The notes under the pieces: model-generated
What the model saw: only the letters and a program-made list of their open reading frames with translations
What the model was told of the DNA's origin: nothing
Databases searched by the model: none
From: Candidatus Zhuqueibacterota bacterium
GTDB lineage: Bacteria; Zhuqueibacterota; QNDG01
DNA: 6,940 nucleotides
Reading direction: 5' to 3'
Assembly (NCBI GenBank): GCA_003645915.1
Contig: QNDG01000076.1
Location: forward strand, 1 to 6,940
In this document: one piece after another, positions 1 through 6,940 of the stretch
Layout of the letters: every line of letters starts with the position of its first letter
Position numbering within the stretch: position 1 is the stretch's first letter
Position numbers and translations under genes: made by a program

Positions 1-3000
1 AAATAAGACTCCCTGTAAACTTTAGTACCGGAGTAAGAAAAAATCTTTTATCCCCTGAACTCTTTTTGTTGTTTTTGTCTTCTTTCTTACTCTTGTCTGC
101 ATTGGAAACCCGTCTTCGTCTTACAGTAGCTCTTCTTTTATAAGAAGATTTTTTCTTCTTTTTAAATGAATTGACAAACCTTTGCGGATTAATGGTCCCT
201 GAAAAACTCATAATAGTGTTGATAGTGGAACTTTTACTTGTCCCTGTATTCCGGATTGCAGGATTGTCGCTCCATTTGTAGTTTGCGGAGTATTTTGAGT
301 TTGTGTTAAACCATGAGAAAAATTTAGGATTAAAAGAGAAGTTCGCGCTTTGGGTTACAGACAAAGGTATCCCCGACTCAGAAAAGGATGACACAACATC
401 CATCCATCTTGAATGCAGCATATCATACTGCTGTGTTTTCGAAAAATCCGAGGAAATAATGCTGAACGGTTTGTAATTTATAGAAAGAGTTCTTGTAAAA
501 TTGGATTTATAAACACTGCTTTCAACACCAGACCTTTTAAGGGATTCGTTCTGGGAATCATTCCCTTTAAGAGAAAATGCAAAACTTGACGGGAGATAAA
601 AAAACTTTGTTTTGGAAAAATTCTTAAAAAGCGACAGTTTTTTCATCCAGGAGAAAGGTTTTAAATAGTGCTGGTTTCCGAAAGATACATTGTAACTGAA
701 AGAGCCCTGGTACTGGAGTTTTCTGCCGTACGCAAGAACAGGGTTGCTTGATTTGGATTTAACCAGACTGGCTTTTGCATTTATCGGATCAACAAGATAT
801 CTGACAAGAAAGTTTCTGGATTTTGTTCGCTTCTTAAACGCAGCATTAAAACCTACGGATTCGTTTTCAGTCCTGATCTCAGGCATTATGGAATCGGGGA
901 TAGTGTTTTTATTTACAAGTATGTCACTTCCTGGTTTGTATTTTGGTGTTGACTGGGTCTTTGCATAATTTGCGCTTACAGGTATGGACAGGCCCCAGTG
1001 ATCCGGCATTAGTTTGTCCATGTTAACACTCATGTATGCTCTCGTGTTCTGGGTAGTAGAACCTCTTCCAAATCTTTCGTTTATTGTATGAAAATCAGCG
1101 TCTGTCCTTTGAAATTCCCCGTTTATTACAAGAAAATCCGAAAGCCTGAGATCCGCCTTAAATCTCATGGCTTTCCCTTTATCTTTTTTAACATTCGAAA
1201 GGCGCAGTTCATCCATCCACACTGAACCTGAAAAAGGAGTTTTGCCTTTGTTAGCAACACCTGCAATCAACCATCTTACATTTGTAAGAGAAGGCTTGCC
1301 AACAATAGTAAGAATATGGCCGTTCTCCTGCACTTCGCTTATTGTGTCTTTTCCTGCTGCTTCCATCTGAATTTTAAGTCTGCTCAGATCTTCAAAAAGA
1401 ACATTTATGTTATTCCTCTCATCCCATCCCGGATAAACCGGAAGTCTTACTTCATAATATGCCCGGTTCTGGGTGTCCGACCCCCACTGCAGGAAAAATT
1501 CAATAGAATCTTCAAGACACGGGTAAGAATCAAATTGATCCATACCATATACAAACATTTTCAAAGAATTATAGTTTATCAGATTTTCTGCAGAATACAT
1601 CTGTTTATGTGCAATAACAGTCGCACCGGGCTCCAGATCTGTTATGTCAAAAACAAGGGACTGCTCTTTTGAGCGGATTTTCTGTATTGGGTCAATAACT
1701 CCCTTTACACCCGGAGGAGGAGTATATTCCGGATTATCATGGGTATTTTTAACTCCAATACTCATAGTACTGTCACCTGGCATGATCTGATAAGTGGAAT
1801 CACCTGCAAGAGCTTTCCCTTTAAATTTCCATTCGTTCCCTGTAAGATTTATTTCTGCAATCTCAAAAGAGGTCTCTGTTTCAAGGCTGTCTATCCAGAC
1901 TCGCACAAACTCTATTCTCGACCAGTCAGGAGAGCCTTTGACAAACGTGGGAGATCGAAGAGGAATTCTGTAAAGTCTCCATCCGGCCGGATTATTTTTC
2001 TGGCCTGATATCAGAACCGTATCAGGATGGTCTTTTTCCAACGAGAAAGTAAACTCAAAATAATCGTTATTAAGATCCACTGCTGAATTGTGGTTAAGAT
2101 CTTCGGTATTTGGAATCTGAGCGCCGTCTTTTCGGTTGCCCTCCGTACCATTAATATGTTCATAATCCCAGCTTCCGCTTTCATAAGACCAGTCATCATA
2201 GCTCCACGGTTCGTCAGGTTCTTTGTGACCATTGCCGTTAATATCCCAGAAATCATAAAGAGTTGCTCTGCCGTCAACAACAGCAGCGTCAGGATCGTGG
2301 GGCCAGAAAGGCTCAGGCGGGTCTGGACCAAACATACCGTCAATACCAGTATCTTCGTCTTCGTCCAGAATATTGTTTCTTGCTCTTGTCTCTGTTGATT
2401 TGTCTTCTGTGTCCCTGACATTGTTTGGAATTACATCTTCGGAAATTCGTCCCAGATCAATATGCAGCCTGCCGTGATCACCACGGATCATAATTTCAAG
2501 ATACTTACTCTCTGTCTGGTCAAAATATCCGGCTGAAAGAGCTCTTAAAAATCCACCCCATGATTTTGTCTTGTCAGCAATAGTTGGATTGGGTGTAAAA
2601 ACCACTGTAAGCACACTTATTCTTGTTGTTCCCCCAAAATTATTGGTAACCTCTCTGTCCGGCCAGATTTCCTGAATCGGGACCTGATTGTACGGGTTAT
2701 ACCAGTAAATCTTCCCTTTATCCTGAAGTGAAAGAAGATTGTTCTGTTCGTCATAAGGGATAGAAGCCGGCCCGTATGCAGGTCTTGCCACACCGAGATT
2801 GTCCTTTCTTTTTGCACCTTCAAAATCATCAAGATATGCCACGCCGTCTTTATCACCTGTTGCTTCGTTGTTCAGTGTGTTGGGATTTGGTGAAACCTGT
2901 GCATACTCTCCTTCAAAGGAAAAATATGACGGCTTTTCCAGATTCAGAAGAGGAAGCGCATTAAAAGCCTTTGTGAGAAACTCCGGCTTGAACGATAAAG

Positions 3001-5191
3001 CTGTATTAATATCCCATACCATATTTTTCATAGGAGCATCTTTTCCGACTCTTATTCTTCTGTCCATTGTTGTCTGGCTGAGATAAAGAAAAGTTCCTCC
3101 TATAAAGGACCGCTTTGCACCCTGCTCCCACAGAGTGTATTCTGCTCTTGCTCCCATAAGAGTTTTCTTGTCAATTGAAAACATCTGCTGAGATTCATAG
3201 CTGATTTCCAGATCTGCATTGGGGTTAAGTGCATTTTCATTGAGTATTGTTAATTTGCCTGTGAGATAATCAATTCTGTAATCTACATCTTTTGTCAGTT
3301 TTGTTCCGTTTAAAGTTACTTTCTCTGAGTTTTCAATAACATTCATTCCCAGATCATGAACAGGGCTTACAGAAGTGGATTTAACTTCCATGTAGAATTT
3401 ACTTTGGTTTCTGATGGCTGCAATACTGGTTGTATCATATATTGCAGGAGACCAGTACTGCTCCGGCAGATCGGATCCGGAATCTTTACCCGGATCAAAA
3501 GGTTTTAAAAACGGAAATATAATTTCACCCCTGCTCAGGCTGAGAATATTGGGATCATTATCAATAACATCATCAGGCTTGGGCTGACCGTTAACATCTG
3601 CCTTGTCTAATCCGAACAAATTTAAAAGGGACCGTTCCTGGCCGTTAATTGTTAAGGATTCTTTAGGGGTCCCGGAAGCAACTTTGTAAAAAATTCTCAG
3701 CTCAAAACCATTGGGATCAATATTCCTCCCTCCGAGAGAATATACATTTTTCCATTCAAGATTCCACGTTGCATCACTTGGTCTTGCGGATCTGGGCTTG
3801 ATAATTTTAAAAACAAGCTTTCCGGACTGTGTTACAGTCGTATCTGTAACATCACTGATCCATGTTCCCACAGTATCACCGTTGGCCTTAATAAATGAAA
3901 CAGCCATAACTTCACTGTCCTGCAAAGGCATGTTCATGAAAATAAAACCAAGTTGTTTGTTAACATAAAAATCTTTATTAGGCTCAAGAGGTACAAACCA
4001 GTGCTTACGGTTTTCTTCACTGCTTGCAGATGCAGTTGTATCAACAGGAACAGAAGGATCCACAACTGCCCATGCATATCTTGCACCTGCAGTATTTTCA
4101 TCCACATTAACATCTGATTTCCATACCTGAATATCAGTGATTATATTGTCACTGATAACAATATGTTTTCCTGTAGCATCAACATCCGGATACTGATTCC
4201 TGTACTCGTAACCAAGAAAAAAATATGTGGCTTTTTTATATTCATAATCCTGAATGGTAAACTGGTTTTCTTTTTTACCACCGGAAAGGGTCAGTTTCTT
4301 TTTTTCCCCCTTTTCCATACTTGCTATAGCTGTAATATTTAATTTGCCGATCTTCAGATCGGTTTTTATACCAAACAGACCTGAATTATTCGCGCTGAAT
4401 GTAACAAATCTTGTAGAGGGAAGGCTGAGAGCAACATTTCCCGCCTGAATAGACTGAATTATACCGTCTTCGTCGCTGGAATAGCGGAGTTTAAACGCAT
4501 TCTGGAAATCAAAGGGACGTTCGCTGTCCTGATCAACAAAAACCGAAACATTGTTTCCTATTTTACCTTCCACACGGAACTGCTGCTGCTGTTTCATGTC
4601 AAAGTTTGTGCTGGGACGTCTTGTTAAAGCATCTTTTACCTGACTTCTTTTTTCGTGCCTCAAATTACCGTCTATTGTGATTCTTCCTGTAACATTAAGA
4701 CTTAAAGTTTCACCACCGAACATTCTTCTGAAAGCCTCGCTTTTAATTTTCGGTGATTCTATAACAATACCCCTGTTTTGGCCTTTTTGAATCTGGGAAG
4801 GCTTTACGTGGGTTTTTGTATAATCAAGCCATTGGTTTTTTAAAAGCAGATCTGAACGCTGTGATATATATTGGGAAAAATTTAAAATACGGGGCTGTAC
4901 AAACTCCCACTTTCCAAGGTATAGTCCTGCAGATACAAAATTTTTTTCCTTCTTAATCTTAATCTGCTGAGCAACGTATCTTGGATATATGATTTGTACT
5001 CTCTCTGGGGAAAAATAAAGCTGCGCAGGCTGTGCTTTTCTTGAGTAAACCAAAGGAGACAAAGGAATTTTTCCGGAGGGCAGTTTCATTCCGATCCGGG
5101 CATGTAAAACATTGTGGGAAAACAAAAAAAAGATCGAAAAGGCCGTTATACATAAGCCGCGCTTCGATCCTGAAAACCTCAAACGATTCAT
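1..5191 (-). CDS. sprA: SprA, T9SS outer-membrane translocon / gliding motility protein (5' part, runs off left edge)
   Basis: SprA is the giant single-chain outer-membrane barrel through which type IX secretion cargo leaves the cell. The frame is open for 1730 codons from ATG 5191 to base 2, with no stop or frameshift, against a family length of about 2,300-2,400, so the C-terminus is missing. Landmarks in order: signal peptide 1-31; an N-terminal block around 151-175 (SEAFRRMFGG) and 220-229 (DQDSERPFDF); 251-290, starting GNVALSLPSTRF and containing GLFGIKTDLKIGKL; AYLDDFEGAK at 785-794, a block I regard as a SprA hallmark; an Asp/Asn-rich region 941-1047; SVWMDELRLSNV at 1323-1334; then alternating polar/aromatic beta-barrel-like sequence; and a basic loop at 1677-1716. 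The start is fixed by an in-frame TAA at 5222-5224, this ATG being the only Met after it, an AGGA site and the signal peptide. Family assignment is from recalled motifs, not a search. The alternative is a more distant SprA-like paralogue. Confidence 0.93.
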   Translation of the reverse strand, partial: MNRLRFSGSKRGLCITAFSIFFLFSHNVLHARIGMKLPSGKIPLSPLVYSRKAQPAQLYFSPERVQIIYPRYVAQQIKIKKEKNFVSAGLYLGKWEFVQPRILNFSQYISQRSDLLLKNQWLDYTKTHVKPSQIQKGQNRGIVIESPKIKSEAFRRMFGGETLSLNVTGRITIDGNLRHEKRSQVKDALTRRPSTNFDMKQQQQFRVEGKIGNNVSVFVDQDSERPFDFQNAFKLRYSSDEDGIIQSIQAGNVALSLPSTRFVTFSANNSGLFGIKTDLKIGKLNITAIASMEKGEKKKLTLSGGKKENQFTIQDYEYKKATYFFLGYEYRNQYPDVDATGKHIVISDNIITDIQVWKSDVNVDENTAGARYAWAVVDPSVPVDTTASASSEENRKHWFVPLEPNKDFYVNKQLGFIFMNMPLQDSEVMAVSFIKANGDTVGTWISDVTDTTVTQSGKLVFKIIKPRSARPSDATWNLEWKNVYSLGGRNIDPNGFELRIFYKVASGTPKESLTINGQERSLLNLFGLDKADVNGQPKPDDVIDNDPNILSLSRGEIIFPFLKPFDPGKDSGSDLPEQYWSPAIYDTTSIAAIRNQSKFYMEVKSTSVSPVHDLGMNVIENSEKVTLNGTKLTKDVDYRIDYLTGKLTILNENALNPNADLEISYESQQMFSIDKKTLMGARAEYTLWEQGAKRSFIGGTFLYLSQTTMDRRIRVGKDAPMKNMVWDINTALSFKPEFLTKAFNALPLLNLEKPSYFSFEGEYAQVSPNPNTLNNEATGDKDGVAYLDDFEGAKRKDNLGVARPAYGPASIPYDEQNNLLSLQDKGKIYWYNPYNQVPIQEIWPDREVTNNFGGTTRISVLTVVFTPNPTIADKTKSWGGFLRALSAGYFDQTESKYLEIMIRGDHGRLHIDLGRISEDVIPNNVRDTEDKSTETRARNNILDEDEDTGIDGMFGPDPPEPFWPHDPDAAVVDGRATLYDFWDINGNGHKEPDEPWSYDDWSYESGSWDYEHINGTEGNRKDGAQIPNTEDLNHNSAVDLNNDYFEFTFSLEKDHPDTVLISGQKNNPAGWRLYRIPLRSPTFVKGSPDWSRIEFVRVWIDSLETETSFEIAEINLTGNEWKFKGKALAGDSTYQIMPGDSTMSIGVKNTHDNPEYTPPPGVKGVIDPIQKIRSKEQSLVFDITDLEPGATVIAHKQMYSAENLINYNSLKMFVYGMDQFDSYPCLEDSIEFFLQWGSDTQNRAYYEVRLPVYPGWDERNNINVLFEDLSRLKIQMEAAGKDTISEVQENGHILTIVGKPSLTNVRWLIAGVANKGKTPFSGSVWMDELRLSNVKKDKGKAMRFKADLRLSDFLVINGEFQRTDADFHTINERFGRGSTTQNTRAYMSVNMDKLMPDHWGLSIPVSANYAKTQSTPKYKPGSDILVNKNTIPDSIMPEIRTENESVGFNAAFKKRTKSRNFLVRYLVDPINAKASLVKSKSSNPVLAYGRKLQYQGSFSYNVSFGNQHYLKPFSWMKKLSLFKNFSKTKFFYLPSSFAFSLKGNDSQNESLKRSGVESSVYKSNFTRTLSINYKPFSIISSDFSKTQQYDMLHSRWMDVVSSFSESGIPLSVTQSANFSFNPKFFSWFNTNSKYSANYKWSDNPAIRNTGTSKSSTINTIMSFSGTINPQRFVNSFKKKKKSSYKRRATVRRRRVSNADKSKKEDKNNKKSSGDKRFFLTPVLKFTGSLI
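5099..5191 (-). other. Sec signal peptide of SprA
   Basis: Residues 1-31 have a basic n-region (R3, R5, K10, R11), a hydrophobic core from G12 to F24 and a likely signal peptidase I site after LHA (29-31), before RIGMK. There is no lipobox cysteine at the cleavage site; Cys14 lies within the core. This fits Sec export to the periplasm followed by outer-membrane insertion. The exact cleavage position is inferred. Confidence 0.8.
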
Positions 5192-5196
5192 CGCAA

Positions 5197-5200
5197 TCCT
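5197..5200 (-). promoter_or_regulatory. Ribosome-binding site of sprA
   Basis: The minus strand reads AGGATTGCG immediately before the ATG at 5191, placing AGGA five bases upstream of the start. This decides the start. Many Bacteroidota genes lack a strong Shine-Dalgarno sequence, so a clear one mildly favours another FCB lineage. Confidence 0.65.
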
Positions 5201-5228
5201 GTTGAAAATTAGTCGTATCTGTTAACAT

Positions 5229-5258
5229 TACCAACCTGTACCGAACAGGCTATACCAA
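5229..5258. repeat. TACC(G)AA repeat cluster with small hairpin in the sprA leader
   Basis: On the plus strand TACCAA occurs at 5229-5234 and 5253-5258, with a related TACCGAA at 5239-5245 between them. CCTGT (5235-5239) and ACAGG (5245-5249) can also pair as a 5-bp stem with a 5-base loop. The cluster lies between the candidate promoters and the ribosome-binding site, where an operator or leader structure could act. It is short and may be chance. Confidence 0.2.
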
Positions 5259-5268
5259 TATCATTTTT

Positions 5269-5329
5269 TCTATATTTACCCTCCTGCTATACTGAAATAT
5301 TTATATTCCTTTAATTTAAAATAACACAA
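5269..5329 (-). promoter_or_regulatory. Candidate sigma-70-type promoters for sprA
   Basis: Two weak candidates are visible on the minus strand. The first is TTGTGT (5324-5329), an 18-base spacer and TATAAA (5300-5305), predicting a start near 5293. The second is TTTCAG (5292-5297), a 17-base spacer and TATAGA (5269-5274), predicting a start near 5262 and a leader of about 70 bases. The region is very AT-rich, so chance matches are easy. I see no good TAnnTTTG Bacteroidota-type -7 element. The support is the 165-base gap before sprA plus the partial consensus matches. Confidence 0.3.
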
Positions 5330-5356
5330 ACAAAAAAGCAAGAAGAAATTAATTTC

Positions 5357-6940
5357 TCAATCAGTAATTTTAAGCCAGTTAAACCAAATAGGATGATTCT
5401 CCTTGTACCACTTGAGAATTTCTTTTAACCTTTTTTGATCCTGAACAGATATTACATCTTTTGAAATCTTGTTAAAATGAACGATAATGCCTGTTGTACC
5501 CTCATATTCCAGGGCTTCGGAGCAAAGAGTCTGTAATTCATTTCTTATTCTTCCGGAATCCGATATTTTTACAGCTCTCTCCTGATAATTTTCTCCTTTT
5601 AAAAATCTGTTTAAAAGAGGATTAAAAATAAGTCTGCTTGTTTCCAGATCTTCTTCAAGTTTTAATGTAATTTTTGTCTTCTTTTCTCCTTCAGGAGTTA
5701 AAAGACGTGTTGTCACCTCGTATATTCCGGGAGCAACCTCTTTAATTCCCTGTGTACCTGTATATGGATCAGGAAGCATATATCCTGCAAGAGCCATAAC
5801 ATTCCAATTTTTTTCAGGCAGAAAATCATCAATGGAGATAGTTGTTTTTTTAAGATTTATTCCTGCATTTGCAGCAATTTTTATATCATTCCGGAACATA
5901 TCAGTCACATCTTTATCAAGTTTTTCACCGAAAATTTCATAAAGGTTATCTTCAAATTCCGGAGAGTCCGGATCCAAATGCATTATTTTTGCTTCTCTGT
6001 CATAACTGAGTTTAAACTTTGATGTAAACACAGCAAGAGAAGCATCTATATCAAGTATGGGGCACAGGCTTGATGCCTGAAGAGCTTCTGCAGATGCAGC
6101 ATATCCGTCTATAAGAAAGAGGTGTTTCTGCTTTTCATTGTCTTCCCATGTCCCGACAAGAAGAGTCGGAGCATAGGTTCCCGAATCCGTAAAAGCCTTG
6201 TAACCTGAGGGCAGAGTCCAGCCTTCTTCAACAAGGTGAATCCCCAGAGATTTCCATTCTTCCCATAATTTCCCGATTCTGTGTTCTCTGCTTTTTCCTG
6301 CAAGAGTCCAGACGTGTATGTTTTGGTTCTTTATATCCGGATATGTCTTTTTTATTGCGTACAGAACTTTTTCTCTCGGAGTGAAGAAATTAATTAATAT
6401 TGATTCCTCAGATGCCTTTTGCACAACAGATTTGGGTAAAATCAAATTTCCTATATATCCTTCATACGGTTTTGTAATCCACAGAGGCTGGTCAAAAACG
6501 TGCAGAACAGTTAAAGGACCTGTATCCTCTCCTTTTGCAAATCTTGTTGTGTTTTCCAGAGTGTCTATTGCAGTACCCCAAATTGTAATGCCTGCGGAAA
6601 TAATGTCTTTTTTAAAATCAATCCATGTGTATTTATCATCATTGATAAGCCGGTGGACACGCTGGTCTAAAAATTGAGCAACCTGAGGTCGTGCATATAT
6701 TCTGCCAAAACCAAGCATCGGGTTTGAGCCCATTTCCGGAGTTTCTCCTGCTTTGGGCATCAGACCTTCGCCTACGCAGACCATTATTGCGTGGTTCTCC
6801 GGAAGAAGACGGGACAGATACCACAGACTCTCGCTCATTGCGTAGGCAGATATTGCATCTGCATCTTTTTTTATCTGGTTTAATTCGCTTTTTTCCGATT
6901 TCTTTCCTTCTCCATACCTTCCGAAAAGCTTTGTTCCAAG
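5357..6940 (-). CDS. Uncharacterised cytoplasmic-looking protein (3' part, runs off right edge)
   Basis: I do not recognise this family. The frame is open from the right edge to a TGA at 5357-5359, giving 527 visible residues. An ATG at 6838 is probably internal: the frame continues upstream through 34 more protein-like codons (ending in DADAISAYA), and no Shine-Dalgarno sequence precedes it. No signal peptide or membrane segment is visible, and the composition is mixed acidic/basic with many Trp, as in a soluble protein. Counting from the edge, conspicuous stretches are VCVGEGLMPK (54-63), GITIWGTAIDTLENTTRF (117-134), GPLTVLHVFDQPLW (141-154), GWTLPSGYKAFTDSG (240-254) and FLIDGYAASAEALQASS (275-291), with a lysine- and tryptophan-rich C-terminus. 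The Gly-rich turns next to hydrophobic strands would suit an alpha/beta enzyme fold, but no catalytic motif can be named. It is co-directional with sprA, 165 bases upstream; any link to secretion is unproven. That it is a real gene is near certain; its function is unknown. Confidence 0.9.
   Translation of the reverse strand, partial: LGTKLFGRYGEGKKSEKSELNQIKKDADAISAYAMSESLWYLSRLLPENHAIMVCVGEGLMPKAGETPEMGSNPMLGFGRIYARPQVAQFLDQRVHRLINDDKYTWIDFKKDIISAGITIWGTAIDTLENTTRFAKGEDTGPLTVLHVFDQPLWITKPYEGYIGNLILPKSVVQKASEESILINFFTPREKVLYAIKKTYPDIKNQNIHVWTLAGKSREHRIGKLWEEWKSLGIHLVEEGWTLPSGYKAFTDSGTYAPTLLVGTWEDNEKQKHLFLIDGYAASAEALQASSLCPILDIDASLAVFTSKFKLSYDREAKIMHLDPDSPEFEDNLYEIFGEKLDKDVTDMFRNDIKIAANAGINLKKTTISIDDFLPEKNWNVMALAGYMLPDPYTGTQGIKEVAPGIYEVTTRLLTPEGEKKTKITLKLEEDLETSRLIFNPLLNRFLKGENYQERAVKISDSGRIRNELQTLCSEALEYEGTTGIIVHFNKISKDVISVQDQKRLKEILKWYKENHPIWFNWLKITD

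Larger units (their letters stand above)
5192..5356. other. Intergenic spacer between the upstream gene and sprA
   Basis: This is a 165-base AT-rich spacer with no credible gene. A T-rich stretch on the minus strand (around 5331-5337) follows the upstream stop, but no GC-rich hairpin precedes it, so no convincing intrinsic terminator is seen and read-through from the upstream gene into sprA is possible. A GGAGG (5279-5283) lies 13 bases before an ATG, but that frame encodes only four residues before a stop. Confidence 0.6.

Noticed and set aside
2011..2421. A 136-codon minus-strand frame inside sprA
   Set aside because: It is an out-of-frame shadow of the Asp/Asn-rich part of SprA, where stop codons are rare in the other frames by composition. 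No ribosome-binding site or recognisable product was seen.
744..4448. Several plus-strand frames of 60-120 codons opposite sprA
   Set aside because: All are antisense to an unbroken SprA frame, are short, and resemble no family. The Phe/Ser/Leu/Arg-rich translations are typical of reading the complement of coding DNA.
4959..5234. A 91-codon minus-strand frame over the sprA start
   Set aside because: It begins at a TTG and overlaps the signal-peptide region of sprA in another frame. The sprA frame has the ribosome-binding site, signal peptide and long conserved continuation.
5251..5283. GGAGG followed by an ATG in the spacer, as a leader peptide
   Set aside because: The spacing is 13 bases, too long, and the frame is only M-I-L-V before a stop.
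5344..5357. Perfect 14-base palindrome AGAAATTAATTTCT at the upstream gene's stop codon
   Set aside because: It is made only of A/T with two G/C pairs and would form a weak stem. There is no T-run placed to make it a terminator, and such palindromes are expected in AT-rich spacers.
6318..6677. A 119-codon plus-strand frame opposite the upstream gene
   Set aside because: It is antisense to a clearly coding minus-strand frame, and its hydrophobic look comes from the complement of charged codons.
6636..6838. ATG at 6838 as the true start of the upstream gene
   Set aside because: The frame stays open with protein-like codons to the window edge and no Shine-Dalgarno sequence precedes this ATG, so it is more likely internal.

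Overview
The window holds two genes, both on the minus strand and both cut by a window edge. No RNA gene, mobile element or CRISPR array is visible. The main gene starts at 5191 and stays open to base 1, giving 1730 codons with no in-frame stop. It reads as SprA (Sov in Porphyromonas), the very large outer-membrane barrel that is the translocon of the type IX secretion system (T9SS) and is needed for gliding in Flavobacterium. Known family members are about 2,300-2,400 residues, so roughly the last 600 residues (much of the barrel) lie beyond the left edge.

Layout in transcription order, right to left: 6940-5357 is the 3' part of an uncharacterised cytoplasmic-looking protein (527 residues visible, true start outside the window). 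5356-5192 is a 165-base AT-rich spacer with candidate promoters, a small repeat cluster and a Shine-Dalgarno site. 5191-1 is the sprA 5' part: signal peptide, N-terminal SprA region, the AYLDDFEGAK block, an Asp/Asn-rich region with DxNxNG-type loops, the SVWMDELRLS block, then beta-barrel-like sequence ending in a strongly basic loop.

Organism: SprA with a Sec signal peptide implies a Gram-negative member of the FCB (Fibrobacterota-Chlorobiota-Bacteroidota) superphylum. The DNA is moderately AT-rich. A clear AGGA ribosome-binding site, no obvious TAnnTTTG Bacteroidota promoter, and a neighbour other than ruvA suggest a lineage outside classical Bacteroidota (Ignavibacteriota, Calditrichota, Marinimicrobia or KSB1-like). 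That placement is inference.

The two genes are co-directional, but the gap and promoter candidates mean sprA may be transcribed on its own. I see no direct evidence that the upstream protein works with SprA. It is the least explained part of the window and the best candidate for something undescribed.
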